From assembly GCA_024663395.1 (NCBI GenBank), contig JANFAH010000021.1, forward strand, positions 620,001 through 684,000: a stretch of 64,000 nt of DNA. The letters run 5' to 3'. Positions 22,276 to 33,460 of the stretch are shown piece by piece. Below the pieces are notes generated by a model. That model was given only the letters and a program-made list of their open reading frames with translations. It ran no database searches and was not told the origin of the DNA. The position numbers and the translations under genes were made by a program. How positions within the stretch are numbered: the first letter of the stretch is position 1; each line of letters opens with the position of its first letter. Origin of the DNA: Pisolithus tinctorius. Taxonomy: Eukaryota > Basidiomycota > Agaricomycetes > Boletales > Pisolithaceae.

Positions 22276-22392
22276 AACCCATGAGACCCCTGCAAGAGTG
22301 GTAGGCTGAGTCTGAAACCTGGCTGAGTTTGAAAAACTGGTACTTGTGGCCCACTAAGCCCTTTGCATCTCTCTTCTGCATTCTATCTCATT

Positions 22393-23451
22393 ATGTCCAA
22401 CTTGAGACTGATTGTCACTGCTGACAACAACAATGAAGGCCAAGTTATTGTCAATTGGGCCCAAGTCCCTGATGATGACATTAGATGTGACACTGACAAT
22501 GGAGAGGAGGTGATGAGGGTGAAGGTGAAGGAAAGGAAGAGATGAAAGGCAGCTGAACAAGCCTGGCAAGAGGAGCAGACTCAGCTTGAGGCTGAGAGAG
22601 TGGAGAGAGCAAAGGCTGAGGCTGAGAGGGCAGAGAGGGAGAGGGCTGAGGCTGAGAAGGCAGCACAGGAGGCTGAGGAGAAAAGAGTGCATGAGGAGGA
22701 AGAGAGACAAGAGGCTGAGTGTAAATGCAAGGGTGATGAGGCTGGTGCTGGGGCCAGGGGTGAGGTGAAGAGGGTGGTAATGGACCCCAGGTGAGTATTT
22801 TTACAACCTAGCACATGTTTTTCTTCTAACCTCCTTTTTAGTTGTACTTGCTGCTCCTGGGCCAAAGTTGTCTGCAAGTTCCTTGTGTATGGCAACAAGA
22901 AACAGGTTGCCTGCATGCACTGCAACCAGTCCAAAGGCAAGTGCTGGTGGCCCAGGGATGGGAAGGATGCTGAGGCCAGTCCTAAGGCTGCCTCCAAGGT
23001 CAACAAAGGGAAGAAGAGGAAGGCCGATGATGAGACGCCTGAGCCCAGGCTGAGCCAGAAGAAGCAGGTGAAGTCAAAACTGACTGAGGTGCTGGAGATT
23101 GATGAGCCTGAGGCCAGTGGGAGTGGGGCAAGGAAGGCTGTCACAGGGGAGTTCTCAGGCTTGGAAGACAGGCTGGAGTGGCTTATTGACATCACAGGGC
23201 TCATTGCCAACAACTTGGCAGGCCCCTTTGGACTCCAAGAGGCTGCAGTTGGAACCTTGGGTCAGACCATTGATGTGCTCAAGGCCATAATCAATGAATC
23301 TTACAGCTTTGGGGTGGCAGTTACCTCCTCAGACTTGGGCTTGTCTGAGCTTGACTCAGATGAGTTGCATGAGGAAGTGGAGTGGCTGTGGGCTGAGGGC
23401 AAGGAAGAGGAAGCTAAGGGGGAAGATGAAAATATGGCTGAAGCTGAGTAG
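22393..23451 (+). pseudogene. Antisense spliced accessory gene of Gypsy B
   Basis: Opposite in strand to Gypsy B, convergent with pol (176 bp between stops), as in Gypsy A. Exon 1 is 22393-22790, intron 22791-22841 (51 nt, GTGAGT...TTCTAAC...TTTTTAG, phase 2), exon 2 22842-23451: 335 residues with one TGA at codon 51, compatible with CGA. Residues about 50-120 are a Glu/Ala/Arg coiled coil. Residues 134-167 carry CX2CX6CX12CX2CX6C then WW, which fits the Zn2Cys6 spacing rule. A basic linker and an acidic, helical C-terminus follow. Apart from the early TGA the frame is open although the surrounding pol is shattered. The cysteine spacing, intron phase, order and orientation match the Gypsy A gene while overall sequence differs greatly. 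Confidence 0.8.
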
Positions 23452-25386
23452 TTGTCATAGTGTAGTGGTCTAGTTTTCCCTTCTGCCAATGCCAGGGGTC
23501 CAGTCTTGGTCTTGTATAGTAAAGTGAGAAGAACAAGAGAAAGGAAAACAGGGTAAGTAAGAGGTCAAAGGAAGCTAGATACCAGTAGAGAAACAGAAAA
23601 GAAGTCAAGGCCAGTTGAGACTGGTCTTCATTGGTATGGGCTGGGTTTACCAGGGTAGTGAGAGTGGAACTCTTGCACAAGTTTGGATGCATTGTCCAGC
23701 TCTGTAGCAAGTATCCAAGTGGTTTCCTTGTCAGTCCCTTTGTAGCTGGTCCACCAGACTAGGTACTGAAGCCAACACCAGTGATGCCAGTCAACCTTGG
23801 AGTTGAGGATTTCTGCTACCTTGAACTCTAGTTCACTGTCAACTTTGACCAGTGGGGGTGGTGGTTGAGTCTGGTTCAGGATGGTATTAGGGATGGCTGG
23901 CTTGAGTTGGGAAATGTGAAAGACTGGATGTACTGCATGCATTGAGTCTGGCAGGTGCAGTGTGAATGAGTGGGTACTGGCCTGAGCTACAATTGGATAT
24001 GGGCCAAGGTTCTTCTCTGAGAGCTTCTTGGAAAGCCAGGTTGACTGGAAGTACTTGGCTTTGACATATACTTGGTCACCAACCTTGAAGTCCAGGGCTG
24101 GCATGTGTTTGGCATCAGCTGGTTCTTGATAGTGTTGTTGTGCAAGAGTCATCTCCTCATGTAGGTACTGGTGCAGTGAGTCCAGGTCAACTGCATAATC
24201 ACGAGCCCAAGTGGAGGTGAGATCATGCTCTGGGTATACTGAGATGTTAGGGTGGTAGCCCTTATTAGCAAAGAATGGTGAGACACTGGTGGTAGCACTA
24301 GGGGCATTGTTGTAAGCAAACTTGGCCAGGGGTAGTAGGTCGGTCCAGTTGTCCTGCTGGTAGTTGCAGTACACTTGGAGATACTGTTCAAGAGTCTGGT
24401 TGGTCCTCTCAGTCTGGCCATCACCTTTGGGGTGATAGCCTGAGGTGAAGTGTAAGCACATATCTAAGGCCCTACCAAGTGACTGGAAGAAGTGAGACAC
24501 AAACTCTGAGCCTTGGTCTGAGGTAACATGGGCCAGCACTCCATGCTTCAAAAAGACATGGAGTAGGAATAGTTTGGCAAGTTCTGGGGCCATGATAGTG
24601 TTGTGGGTTGGGATGAATATGGCCTGCTTGGAAAGCTGGTCAACTACTACAAGGATGGCCATGAAGCTGGATGAGGCCAGGAGCTGCTCAATGAATCCAT
24701 AGATATGGAATTCCACAGTTTCTCCAGCACCAGAAGCTGTTTGAGGAGGCTGTAAGGCCAGTGGTGGGGAACCTCAGCCTGAGCGCAGGCTGTGCAAGAC
24801 CAGACATAGTCTTTGACAAATGTCCTGAGGCTGGGCCAGGTATATTCATGATGTATGAGCTCTAGTGTGTGGTTTTGGCCAAAGTGGCTGGACAGGGGGT
24901 GGTCATGCTTGAGGCACAAGACTCTAAGGTGAAGGTCATTTGAGTCCAGCACATAGATCCTTCCATCAAGCCAAAGGAAACCAGTGTCATCTACTGACCA
25001 CCGGGGATTAGACATGTTGGACAGGCAGATTTGTGAGACCAGGTCATCTGGCAGTGTGGTCAGGATATCATTGTGTAGTTTCTTGACATCTGTTAAGGCA
25101 ACTGCTCATAAGACCAGGTACTTGAGGTATGTAGCATGAAGGGAGACTGCTAGTTGCTCCTGGGTAAAGACTGGTCTCAGGTTTTGTGGGTTTACTCAGG
25201 CATAGCCACTATCCCCCTCTTTGGGGTAGATGTCCCATTGTCTAGTTAGGGTGTTGGGCTTAGCCCCAAGCTTACCAGGCCTGAATCTAATGACCATATT
25301 GAATTGAGACAGGAATTCTGACCAGTGAGCTTGGTGGTGGGTGAGTACTTTAGAGGTAGAGAAGTACTCAAGATTCTTGTGGTTGG

Positions 25387-27719
25387 TGTCACACACCAAA
25401 GGTGTTGTGGACATGGTTACAGCTGACTCTGCCTAACTTGTTGATGAGTTGCACACAATACCCATGTCATGCAGATGAAGACTAAAGGCCTCATGTGTAG
25501 AAAGACTGCTGGACATGAGCAGTCATCCTTTGCACAAGAATGAGTCATCAGTGGTAAAGAGAAAAGAGGAAGTGAGTTAAGCATGCATTAAAGGTTTTTA
25601 GTGCCCATGTATGGCATTCTGGTTTTCATCATATCTCCACCATTTCCAATGATATTGACTCCATTCTCACACTTGCTTAAAGTGCTCAGCCATGTGATTC
25701 TGCCTTCCAAATTTGGAGAGGATCCTTGCACCCTATGCATTTCTACAGCACTCCATCCATCAGATGCTCATTTTGCTAGGTCCATCAATAATGGCTGCCT
25801 CTTCATCAATCATCTTGCTTGTCTCATTTGCCAGAGACAGTGACTACATACAGTGAGGGACAAAAGCGTTGCAATGTTTGTGAGGTGTGACTTGTTGCTG
25901 ATGTAGCTCAGGCTATTCTGCACAGATAATCATGATACCTATACCATTGGAAGGGGGTGACTCTAAGCTCTCCAGAGCACTAGGGTTCAGTCCAAACAAA
26001 GCAATACATGCTGAGATACACCCTATTCTTTCTGAAAAGTGCATTGCAACGCTTTTGTCCCTGACTGGTGAAATCATGAAATGTGACCTTTTGATGGGAT
26101 TAAGGGCATGGAGGATGGGAAAAAATGATTACATAATAAACCACATGATCATCCAGATGATTTGTCAGCATGTAAACAATGACAAACATTGGACTTGTAC
26201 CATTAATCCTCCCTCTTTTACCACAACTCATGAAATCATCTCTCTAGCTCACATGGTCATTTTCTCAAGGAATTCTTATCAAATACTGGTGGCCACCACA
26301 GTGCCATCAGTATAACATGCTCTCAGAACCATCAGTTCCTTAAAAAACATGCTGTCAGTCATTTCCTGGACTGTTTCTCTCCCCATGCCTGGTGTGTTCT
26401 GGGACTAATCAGTACTTGGAAGGCTGAAAATGTTATGGAGGTCAATCTGGCACTTCAGAACATGATGTACAAACCAGTCCCCTCTCAACCAATGCATTTC
26501 TGGCACAGGAACACTGATATGGACATTGGGGTGAGACAAAACCTCCTTGTGCTTTGAGCACCATAAGAGGGTTCACTAGATCTTGCTCTGATCTGAACTG
26601 TAGATGACTGGGGAAGGATTATTTGGTCATATGTGACCAAAGGAAATATTCAGGGCCAGATGGATGCACAGGATTCTGCTCCATGGCAGTTCAGTAGCAT
26701 ATCCTTCTGATGACAGCCAGGGGTAAAGAGGATTTTGTCTTGCCCTGACATCCATACCACTGTCCCTGTGCCAGAAATGCATTGGTTGAGAGGGGACTGG
26801 TTTGTACATCATGTTCTGAAGTGCCAGATTGACCTCCATAACATTTTCAGCCTTCCAAGTACTGATTAGTCCCAGAACACACCAGGCATGGGGAGAGAAA
26901 CAGTCCAGGAAATGACTGACAGCATGTTTTTTAAGGAACTGATGGTTCTGAGAGCATGTTATACTGATGGCACTGTGGTGGCCACCAGTATTTGATAAGA
27001 ATTCCTTGAGAAAATGACCATGTGAGCTAGAGAGATGATTTCATGAGTTGTGGTAAAAGAGGGAGGATTAATGGTACAAGTCCAATGTTTGTCATTGTTT
27101 ACATGCTGACAAATCATCTGGATGATCATGTGGTTTATTATGTAATCATTTTTTCCCATCCTCCATGCCCTTAATCCCATCAAAAGGTCACATTTCATGA
27201 TTTCACCAGTCAGGGACAAAAGCGTTGCAATGCACTTTTCAGAAAGAATAGGGTGTATCTCAGCATGTATTGCTTTGTTTGGACTGAACCCTAGTGCTCT
27301 GGAGAGCTTAGAGTCACCCCCTTCCAATGGTATAGGTATCATGATTATCTGTGCAGAATAGCCTGAGCTACATCAGCAACAAGTCACACCTCACAAACAT
27401 TGCAACGCTTTTGTCCCTCACTGTATATCTGCCAGGTGTTCCCACCAGCTTCCATCCTGAAGCCCCCTGGTTCATCCCATCATTGTCAGCCCCATCTCAT
27501 CCCATGTAGCTTGGTCAGTGTCCAGTTGTCACTCACTTGCCTACTCCTGTGTAACTTGTCATCAACCTGTGCTAGGAGCACCTCCACTTGAAGTCCCCCC
27601 CCACATTAGATTTTTTTTCTGCACTCCAGGGTCTGTGGAGGCAAACCACCACTTGCTCTTATTTGTCTTTTGTGTTGGATTTGTTTGGTTTTCACCAGCT
27701 TTCCACACTTTGACTCACA
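25387..27719 (+). mobile_element. Solo-LTR-like element, copy 2 (internally deleted, with fold-back insert)
   Basis: TGTCACACACC...GACTCACA flanked by TTGG (25383-25386) and TCGG (27720-27723), one CpG transition apart. It sits in RNase H of Gypsy B. About 1.1 kb of the usual body is missing and a 1.57-kb fold-back element is inserted, leaving about 0.76 kb of its own sequence. Confidence 0.8.
25851..27423. mobile_element. Tc1/mariner-type fold-back MITE
   Basis: 1573 bp, termini CAGTGAGGGACAAAAGCG and its complement, with TA duplication (25849-25850, 27424-27425). The empty site is visible in the sister copy at 29426-29445. The two halves are inverted copies of about 660 bp around a ~250-bp loop. 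Inside each arm, about 165 bp in, the terminus recurs inverted (26042-26067), so each arm itself carries a 217-bp MITE. No transposase recognised. Confidence 0.85.
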
Positions 27720-28964
27720 TCGGTAACAATGTCAACTGGTGAGCCCAAGCCCTCAAGGTAGTGGTGCCAGGTCTGGAATGCTTCAAAGATTGCAAGCAAT
27801 TCCTTATCATGAGTATTGTAGTTCAACTCTGGGGCAGTTAGAGTCTGGGAGTAGAAGGCAACTGGATGAATCTGGCTGTCACTGCAAGTAATGGACAGGA
27901 TGCCAGTGATGGCATAGTCTGATGCATCAGTCTCCATGGTAATGGGGACCCTGGGGATGAAGTGAGTTAAGACTGGTGCAGTTGTGAATGTGGCCTTGAG
28001 GTTGTTGAATGACCAGTGGCACTCCTCAGAGAAGTTCCAAGGGGCACCTTTGCAAGTAAGCCAGGTTAAAGGTATGACAATGTCCAAGTAGTTAAAGATA
28101 AACCAGCAGTAGAAGTTAGTGAAGCTGAGGAAAGATTGTATGTCCTTGACCTTGCAAGGCTTGGGCCAGTTGCAGATGGTCTGGACCTTTTCCTTCAACA
28201 TTGTGAGGCTGGCAGGGGAAAGGTGGAAACTGAGGTATTTGACTGAGTCTGAGTGGAACTCACATTTCTCCAGCTTTGCATAAAGGCCATGAAGCTGAAG
28301 TCAGTGGAGTACTTCTCAGACATGCTGCTTATGGGACTCCTTATCTCTGGAGTAGATTAGAATATTGTCCAGGTAGACCACCACACAGACATCCAACATA
28401 TCTGCAAAGATGGTATTCATGAAGTGTTGGAAGGCAGCCAGGGCATTGGTGAGGCTGAAAGGCATTACTAACCACTCATAAGAACCATACTGAGTCTGGA
28501 ATGTGGTCTTCCATTCATCACCCAGGGCAATCTGGACAAGATGGTAGGCATGCCAGAGATCAATCTTGGTATTGATCTTGGCTCAGCTTGGTGAGTCTAA
28601 GAGGTAAGAGGTCAGAGATGAGAGGGAGTGGGTAGCAGTCTTTCTTGGTGATCTTGTTTAAGCCATGAAAGTCTACACAAAGCTGGAGGGAGCCATCCTT
28701 CTTCTTGATGAAAAGGACTGGTGCAGCACATGGGGAGGAAGTTGGGCAAATGAATCTGGTAGTGAGGTTTTCATTGATGAAGGTCCAGAGAGCTTGCAGC
28801 TCAACTGGGGAAAGTGAATAGATGGTGCCTAATGGCAGTGTTGTCCCTTCTTCAAGCTCTATTTTCAGGTCATACTCCTGGTGAGGCAGGAGTGCTGAGG
28901 CCTTGGCTTTACTGAAGACATCAGCAAAATCATAGTACTCCTCCAGGACATTGGGTAAGGCCAG

Positions 28965-31068
28965 TGTCACACACCAAAGGTATTATGGACATGGTTACAG
29001 CTGACTCTGCCTAACTCATCGATGAGTTGCATGCAATGCCCATGCCATGCAGATGAAGACTAAAGGCCTCATGTGTAGAAAGACTGTTGGACATGAGCAG
29101 TCATCCTTCACACAAGAACAAGTCATCAGTGCTAAAGAGAAAAGAGGAAGCAGTTAAGCATGCATTAAAGGTTTTTAGTGCCCATGTACAGCATTCTGGT
29201 TTTCATCATATCTCCACCATTTCCAAAGATATCAACTCCATTCTCACACTTGCTGAAAGTGCTTGGCCATGTGATTCTGCTTTCCAAATTTGGAGAGGAT
29301 CCTCACACCCTACACATTTCTATAGCACTCCATCCATCAGATGCTCATTTCTCTAGGTCCATCAATCATGGCCACCTCTTCATTGATCATCTCACTTGTC
29401 TCATTTGCCAGAGACAGTGGCTACATATATCTGCCAGGCATTCCCACCAGCTTCTGTCCTGAAGCCCCCTGGTTCATCCCATCATTGTCAGCCCCATCTC
29501 GTCCCATGCAGCTTGGTCAGTGTGTTCTCCTTGTCACTATGGCTTCCAGAAGGACATTCTTTGGTTGCCTCAGGTCTGTCACTTGGTTAGAAAGGTCTTA
29601 TGTGGTTGTTTCAGTCTCCCCAGTTGATGAAGCATATGGATCATTCCTCCCTGCTCCCTGCACTGTCTTTATTCCAATCTCATCCATCATTCTTCCTGCA
29701 TTGTGACAGCTGCAGCATAATCTACTGCTCTCCAGCCTCCCTGATTGCATTCATGATGAGTATGATGTGCATCTTGCCTTTTTACTGCAAGATCCAGCAG
29801 AAGACATCCTCCCTTCTCCTCCTCCTCCATCAGAGCCCCATTCATGAAGCTTTTGTTAACTTTGCTGAGAGGATGAAAGGGTGGGAGACACAATCACTTA
29901 TGCTCCCATTGCCCCACAGACCCCCAATGCCCTAGCCCCTTTGATGCCTGACTCATGCCCTTCAATTCTGGAATTAATACTTCCCTATCTGGAAACACTG
30001 TCCATCTGTCATGCCATCTTTGGATCTAGAGATGTCTCCACTGAGATCTGACTTGCATTGCCACCCCCTAATGTGATATCAGTGCACTTACTCAGTTTCT
30101 GACTCCATTTGACTCATGTTGTGATATTTTGACTGTCCTTGACTTGTTTATTGCCAATACTTACCAATCTTCTTTGCTTGCTTTCTTTTCATTCCTCACT
30201 TACTCATCATGATTACTCAGTCCTTACTCATTACTTACCAAGTGTTTGTGCCTTGTTTGTCACAAGCTGTGCTCCCCCCACAGTATATAAACCCCCATGT
30301 GTTGAAAGATCTGTAGGCTACCTCAGTAGTGAACAAACTACTGAGTGTATTAATGTACCTGTAGGCTACTACAGGATGTCAGTATAGTAGAATACTTGTA
30401 ATATAAACAGACTTACCCTCAGTAGTGAACAAACTACTGAGGGAATACTAGTAGAAAATACTACAAGTAGGTGCGCTATTTTAGCTTATATAAGCAGCCA
30501 AAACATCGCACAGTGGTCAAGTACCACAGGGGCACTTTATGTTCCAACACCATGTACTAAGCAATCCACAAGTGAACCAGAAGTCACTCAGCAGTCAGTT
30601 CAGTGCATATCTCATCATTGACAGTTGAGGCTCATTCAGAAGAGTCTAACCATCCCCATTCATCATCCTAGGTAGTTGAGCCTCCATCAAGGGTCTATCT
30701 ACCTTCATTCATTATCTGAAGTATCATCTGTGCTTTGTCAGCACACCTGCTTAGTCATCCATCCACTCCTGTGTAACTTGATGTCAACTTGTGCCAGGAG
30801 CACATCCTAAAGATCATCATGCCAGAGTACTTTTGGCTGAATACCTTCACTCTATTCAGCATCCCCTGTCCAGTCATCACTCACTCATCTTCTCCTGTGT
30901 AACTCATCATTGACTTGTGCCAGGAGCACCTCCACTTGAAGTCCCCCCCCCACATTTAGATTTTTTCTGCACTCCAGGTTCCATGGAGGCAAACCACCAC
31001 TTGCCCATTATTTGTCTTTGGTGTTGGTTTTGGTTGGTTTATACCACCTTTCCACACTTTGACTCACA
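28965..31068 (+). mobile_element. Solo-LTR-like element, copy 3
   Basis: Same ends as the other copies, flanked by CCAG (28961-28964) and CTGG (31069-31072), the two deamination products of CCGG. TATA at 30283-30290. It contains a 250-bp solo LTR. It separates the protease from RT in Gypsy B pol. Confidence 0.8.
30300..30549. repeat. Small solo LTR, TGTTG...CAACA
   Basis: 250 bp, TGTTGAAAGA...TTCCAACA, with target duplication CCATG (30295-30299, 30550-30554); the empty site is in the sister copy near 43196. It holds two copies of the palindrome CTCAGTAGT-N6-ACTACTGAG and a TATA-like TTATATAAGC. Probably a Copia-type LTR. Confidence 0.8.
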
Positions 31069-31756
31069 CTGGGGAAGTTGAGGTCAAGGCTGATTGGGCT
31101 TGGGCTGAGTCCAAGGGGCAGAGCTGAAGTTGGAACTGGACAGACCCTTCAAGTTTGCAGGCATGCATGAAGGTGGCTGCATTGATCAAGGAAACAAGAG
31201 GGGCCTTCAGGGGGGTGTGAACTGGGGAGTCAGAGACCAGTACAAATGGTGCAAGGCTGGGTTGGTCACTAGGACCAGAGTCAGGAAGGTTGGTGGAGAC
31301 TGGTCTTACAGAAGGTATCAATGGGGTTAGCATTCCTTGTGTATGAGTCTGGAAAGTAATACTGCTCAATACCCAGTCAATCAACAGGTTGTATTGGGTG
31401 AACCAGTTATGCCTGAGAACTACTTTACACTCAAAATCTAATGGGGCAAGATACAGGGTTACTGGCATGACATCTCCAGATGCAAAGCAGATTGAGACAT
31501 CTACTGCCTGGGTTATGGTGAATGTGGATGTTCCATCAAAAAGCTGGAGTTGGATTGGTGAGACTGAGTAAGGGGTAAATGAATGTTGATTAGCAAATTG
31601 ATTATTTATAAAACAATGGGTGGAGCTGGAGTCCACTAGGGTACAAAGCTGAGGTAAATCATGATTTTCTATAGTGATGTATGGAGTTGATGAATTTGGG
31701 CTGGAAAGAGCAGACATGTTGAGACAAGCTTCCAAGTTTGCACAACCAGAGTCAAT

Positions 31757-31804
31757 GCAGCTCCTGGATTGTGTGGAGTCCCAGGAGCTGCTACCTATTT
31801 TTTT
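31757..31804 (-). promoter_or_regulatory. -1 frameshift signal (gag-pol), Gypsy B
   Basis: In element sense the heptamer A AAA AAA (31804-31798) directly precedes gag stop TAG (31797-31795). After 6 nt a perfect 11-bp stem GCAGCTCCTGG (31791-31781) pairs with CCAGGAGCTGC (31767-31757) around a 13-nt loop. The -1 frame is open through the protease. The stem sequence differs from Gypsy A while the architecture is the same. Confidence 0.85.
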
Positions 31805-33111
31805 GTCTTGGGGGTAGAACCTGAGCCTGAGGCTGATGCAGCCTCAGTGGTGGCCATGGCATGAGCCCTGGCCTTACTGGCTTTCTTGGGGCATTTATCA
31901 GCAAAATGACTAGACCCTCCACAGAACATGCAGAGGTTCCCATCCATGTGACACTTGTGTTCCTCAGGGGTGAGCTTTCCATCCTTGCTGAGTTTGCTAG
32001 ACTTGGGCTTGGATGAATTGCTGTTATTGTTGTTGCCCAGCTTTGTGCCAGTCTTGGGCTGGTTGTTGTTACCAGAACTGCCAGACTTGTTGTTGGAGGA
32101 GGAGGATGAGCCTTGATGCTTACTTGCCTGTTGGATTTCTTCCTTGTGCTCCCAATAGCATGCATCTACTTCCTGGGCAAGGTGGCAGAGCTCATGTAGA
32201 GTCCAGGGCTTGCCAACCCAACAGACTTCATCCTTGATCTGGTCTGGGAGCCCAGAGTAGAAGTGGTGGTGCAGTGCACTGTCACCATAGCCTCAGACTT
32301 GTGAAGCAAGCCAATTAAAGTTGATGCACTGGTTATCTTTCATGTGTAAATGGTCAAGCTGACTCTCAGCATCAGTGACCAGGTTGTGGGGGCCAAAGGT
32401 GGTTTGTAGTTCTAGGATGAACTCCCTCCAGGAGTCCATCCAGAGAGGCTGGTCATTGGGGTCCTTGACCCCAAGCAAGTCTGGCTCAAACCATTCTAAG
32501 GCCATGCCTTTGAGGTAGGACTGGGTGAAGATGACCTTTGCATGGTTGTTCCTGAAAGCCTGAGGATGGTCTTGGAAATTCAGCTTGCACTGAATGAAGA
32601 AGGCATGAAGTTTCTTGGGGTCAGTGCCATCAAAGGTATTGGGCTCACACAACTTGGTCCTACTTGAGGACTCAGGGCTAGTGCATGTGTTGTGGGCCAG
32701 TAGCTTGATGGCCTTTGTGAGATTGTCAAAGACCACAACTGTGGGTTTGGTGTCCAGGTCTGGGAAGTCTGGTTCATCCTCTGGATCATTCACATCTGGA
32801 TTATCATCACCAGGCCCATCATCACTGGGACCATTGCCAGGGTCATCATCATCAGGATTGTTGTTATTACCATTTCCCAGCCCATCATCACCAGGGTCAT
32901 CCTCAGGGATGGGGGCAGTGGGACAATGTGGGGTGGGAGTATTGGATGTTCAGGCTGAAAAGCCCCTGAAAGGACTAATGGGGTCTGGAGAGCACCTAGT
33001 GGTGCCCAAGGCAGCTAGTGCTGTCTTGTGGTGGGTTCCACTGGCTGAGGTGGAGTCAGGGTTGGTGGCAGAGTGGCCACAGGGAGGTTGGAAATGAGTC
33101 TTTGTTGCCAT
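31795..33111 (-). pseudogene. gag: Gag of Gypsy B, decayed
   Basis: Starts at ATG 33111 and ends at 31795. It has an Asp/Pro/Asn-rich N-terminus, a Gag core (EPNTFDGTDPKKLHAFF), a Ser/Asn-rich linker and a CCHC knuckle CMFCGGSSHFADKC. Stops and at least one frame change interrupt it. It is homologous to the Gypsy A Gag across the core. Confidence 0.85.
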
Positions 33112-33137
33112 GATGTATTAGACCCACACAAGTAGCA

Positions 33138-33163
33138 AGTCTGAAATACTGTCAAGTTTGTAA
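33138..33163 (-). repeat. 5' LTR end and self-priming site of Gypsy B
   Basis: The last bases of the 5' LTR (33150-33163) are all that remains on this side of Copia A. Two bases (GT) inside lies ATTTCAGACT (33147-33138), a perfect 10-nt complement of the predicted RNA start AGTCTGAAAT in both LTR copies. Confidence 0.75.
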
Positions 33164-33446
33164 TGTTGTTTATAACCTTTACCTTAGTTGTGGTTCACCA
33201 AGCACAGCATTACATAATCCAAAAGCGGACACTTAGCAGTTTATTTTTCCTTACTGCACCTCAGCTTCAACCAACTTGAAGTCTGAGGTGAGACTCCTTC
33301 CATTCATTATGTTGGAACACTTACTTACCTACCTACAGTATATTCCTCTCTATAGGTAGTTAATTGTTGCAGCTTCAACCAACTTGAAGTCTGAGTATAT
33401 TCCTCTCTATAAACTTGACAATCCTGCAGCTCATCATCCTCCAAAA
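33164..33446 (+). repeat. 5' LTR of Copia A
   Basis: 283 bp. It is longer than the 3' LTR (229 bp) because a segment with CTTCAACCAACTTGAAGTCTG and TATTCCTCTCTATA is duplicated within it. It ends CTCCAAAA. Confidence 0.8.
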
Positions 33447-33460
33447 GGTTATGAGCCCCA
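33447..33460 (+). other. Primer-binding site matching an internal part of initiator tRNA-Met
   Basis: GGTTATGAGCCCCA directly follows the 5' LTR. Its complement GGGGCTCATAACC resembles the anticodon arm of fungal initiator tRNA-Met, so the element probably uses a half-tRNA primer, as described for Drosophila copia and yeast Ty5. Confidence 0.65.

Larger units (their letters stand above)
23628..31804 (-). pseudogene. pol: Pol of Gypsy B, decayed and interrupted
   Basis: Starts in the -1 frame at the slip site (31798) and is open through the protease (LVDSSSTHCF near 31630). A solo-LTR-like copy (28965-31068) separates this from the RT start (28970 downward). RT has YLDN in place of YLDD, a CpG-type loss of a catalytic Asp. 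RNase H (METDASDYAI near 27925) is cut at VDIVTD by a second copy (25387-27719) and resumes at NHKNLEYF. Integrase HHCC and the DDE core lie at about 24950-24300, and the C-terminal and chromodomain-like part ends at 23628. Several stops and frameshifts. Close relative of the Gypsy A pol. Confidence 0.9.
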
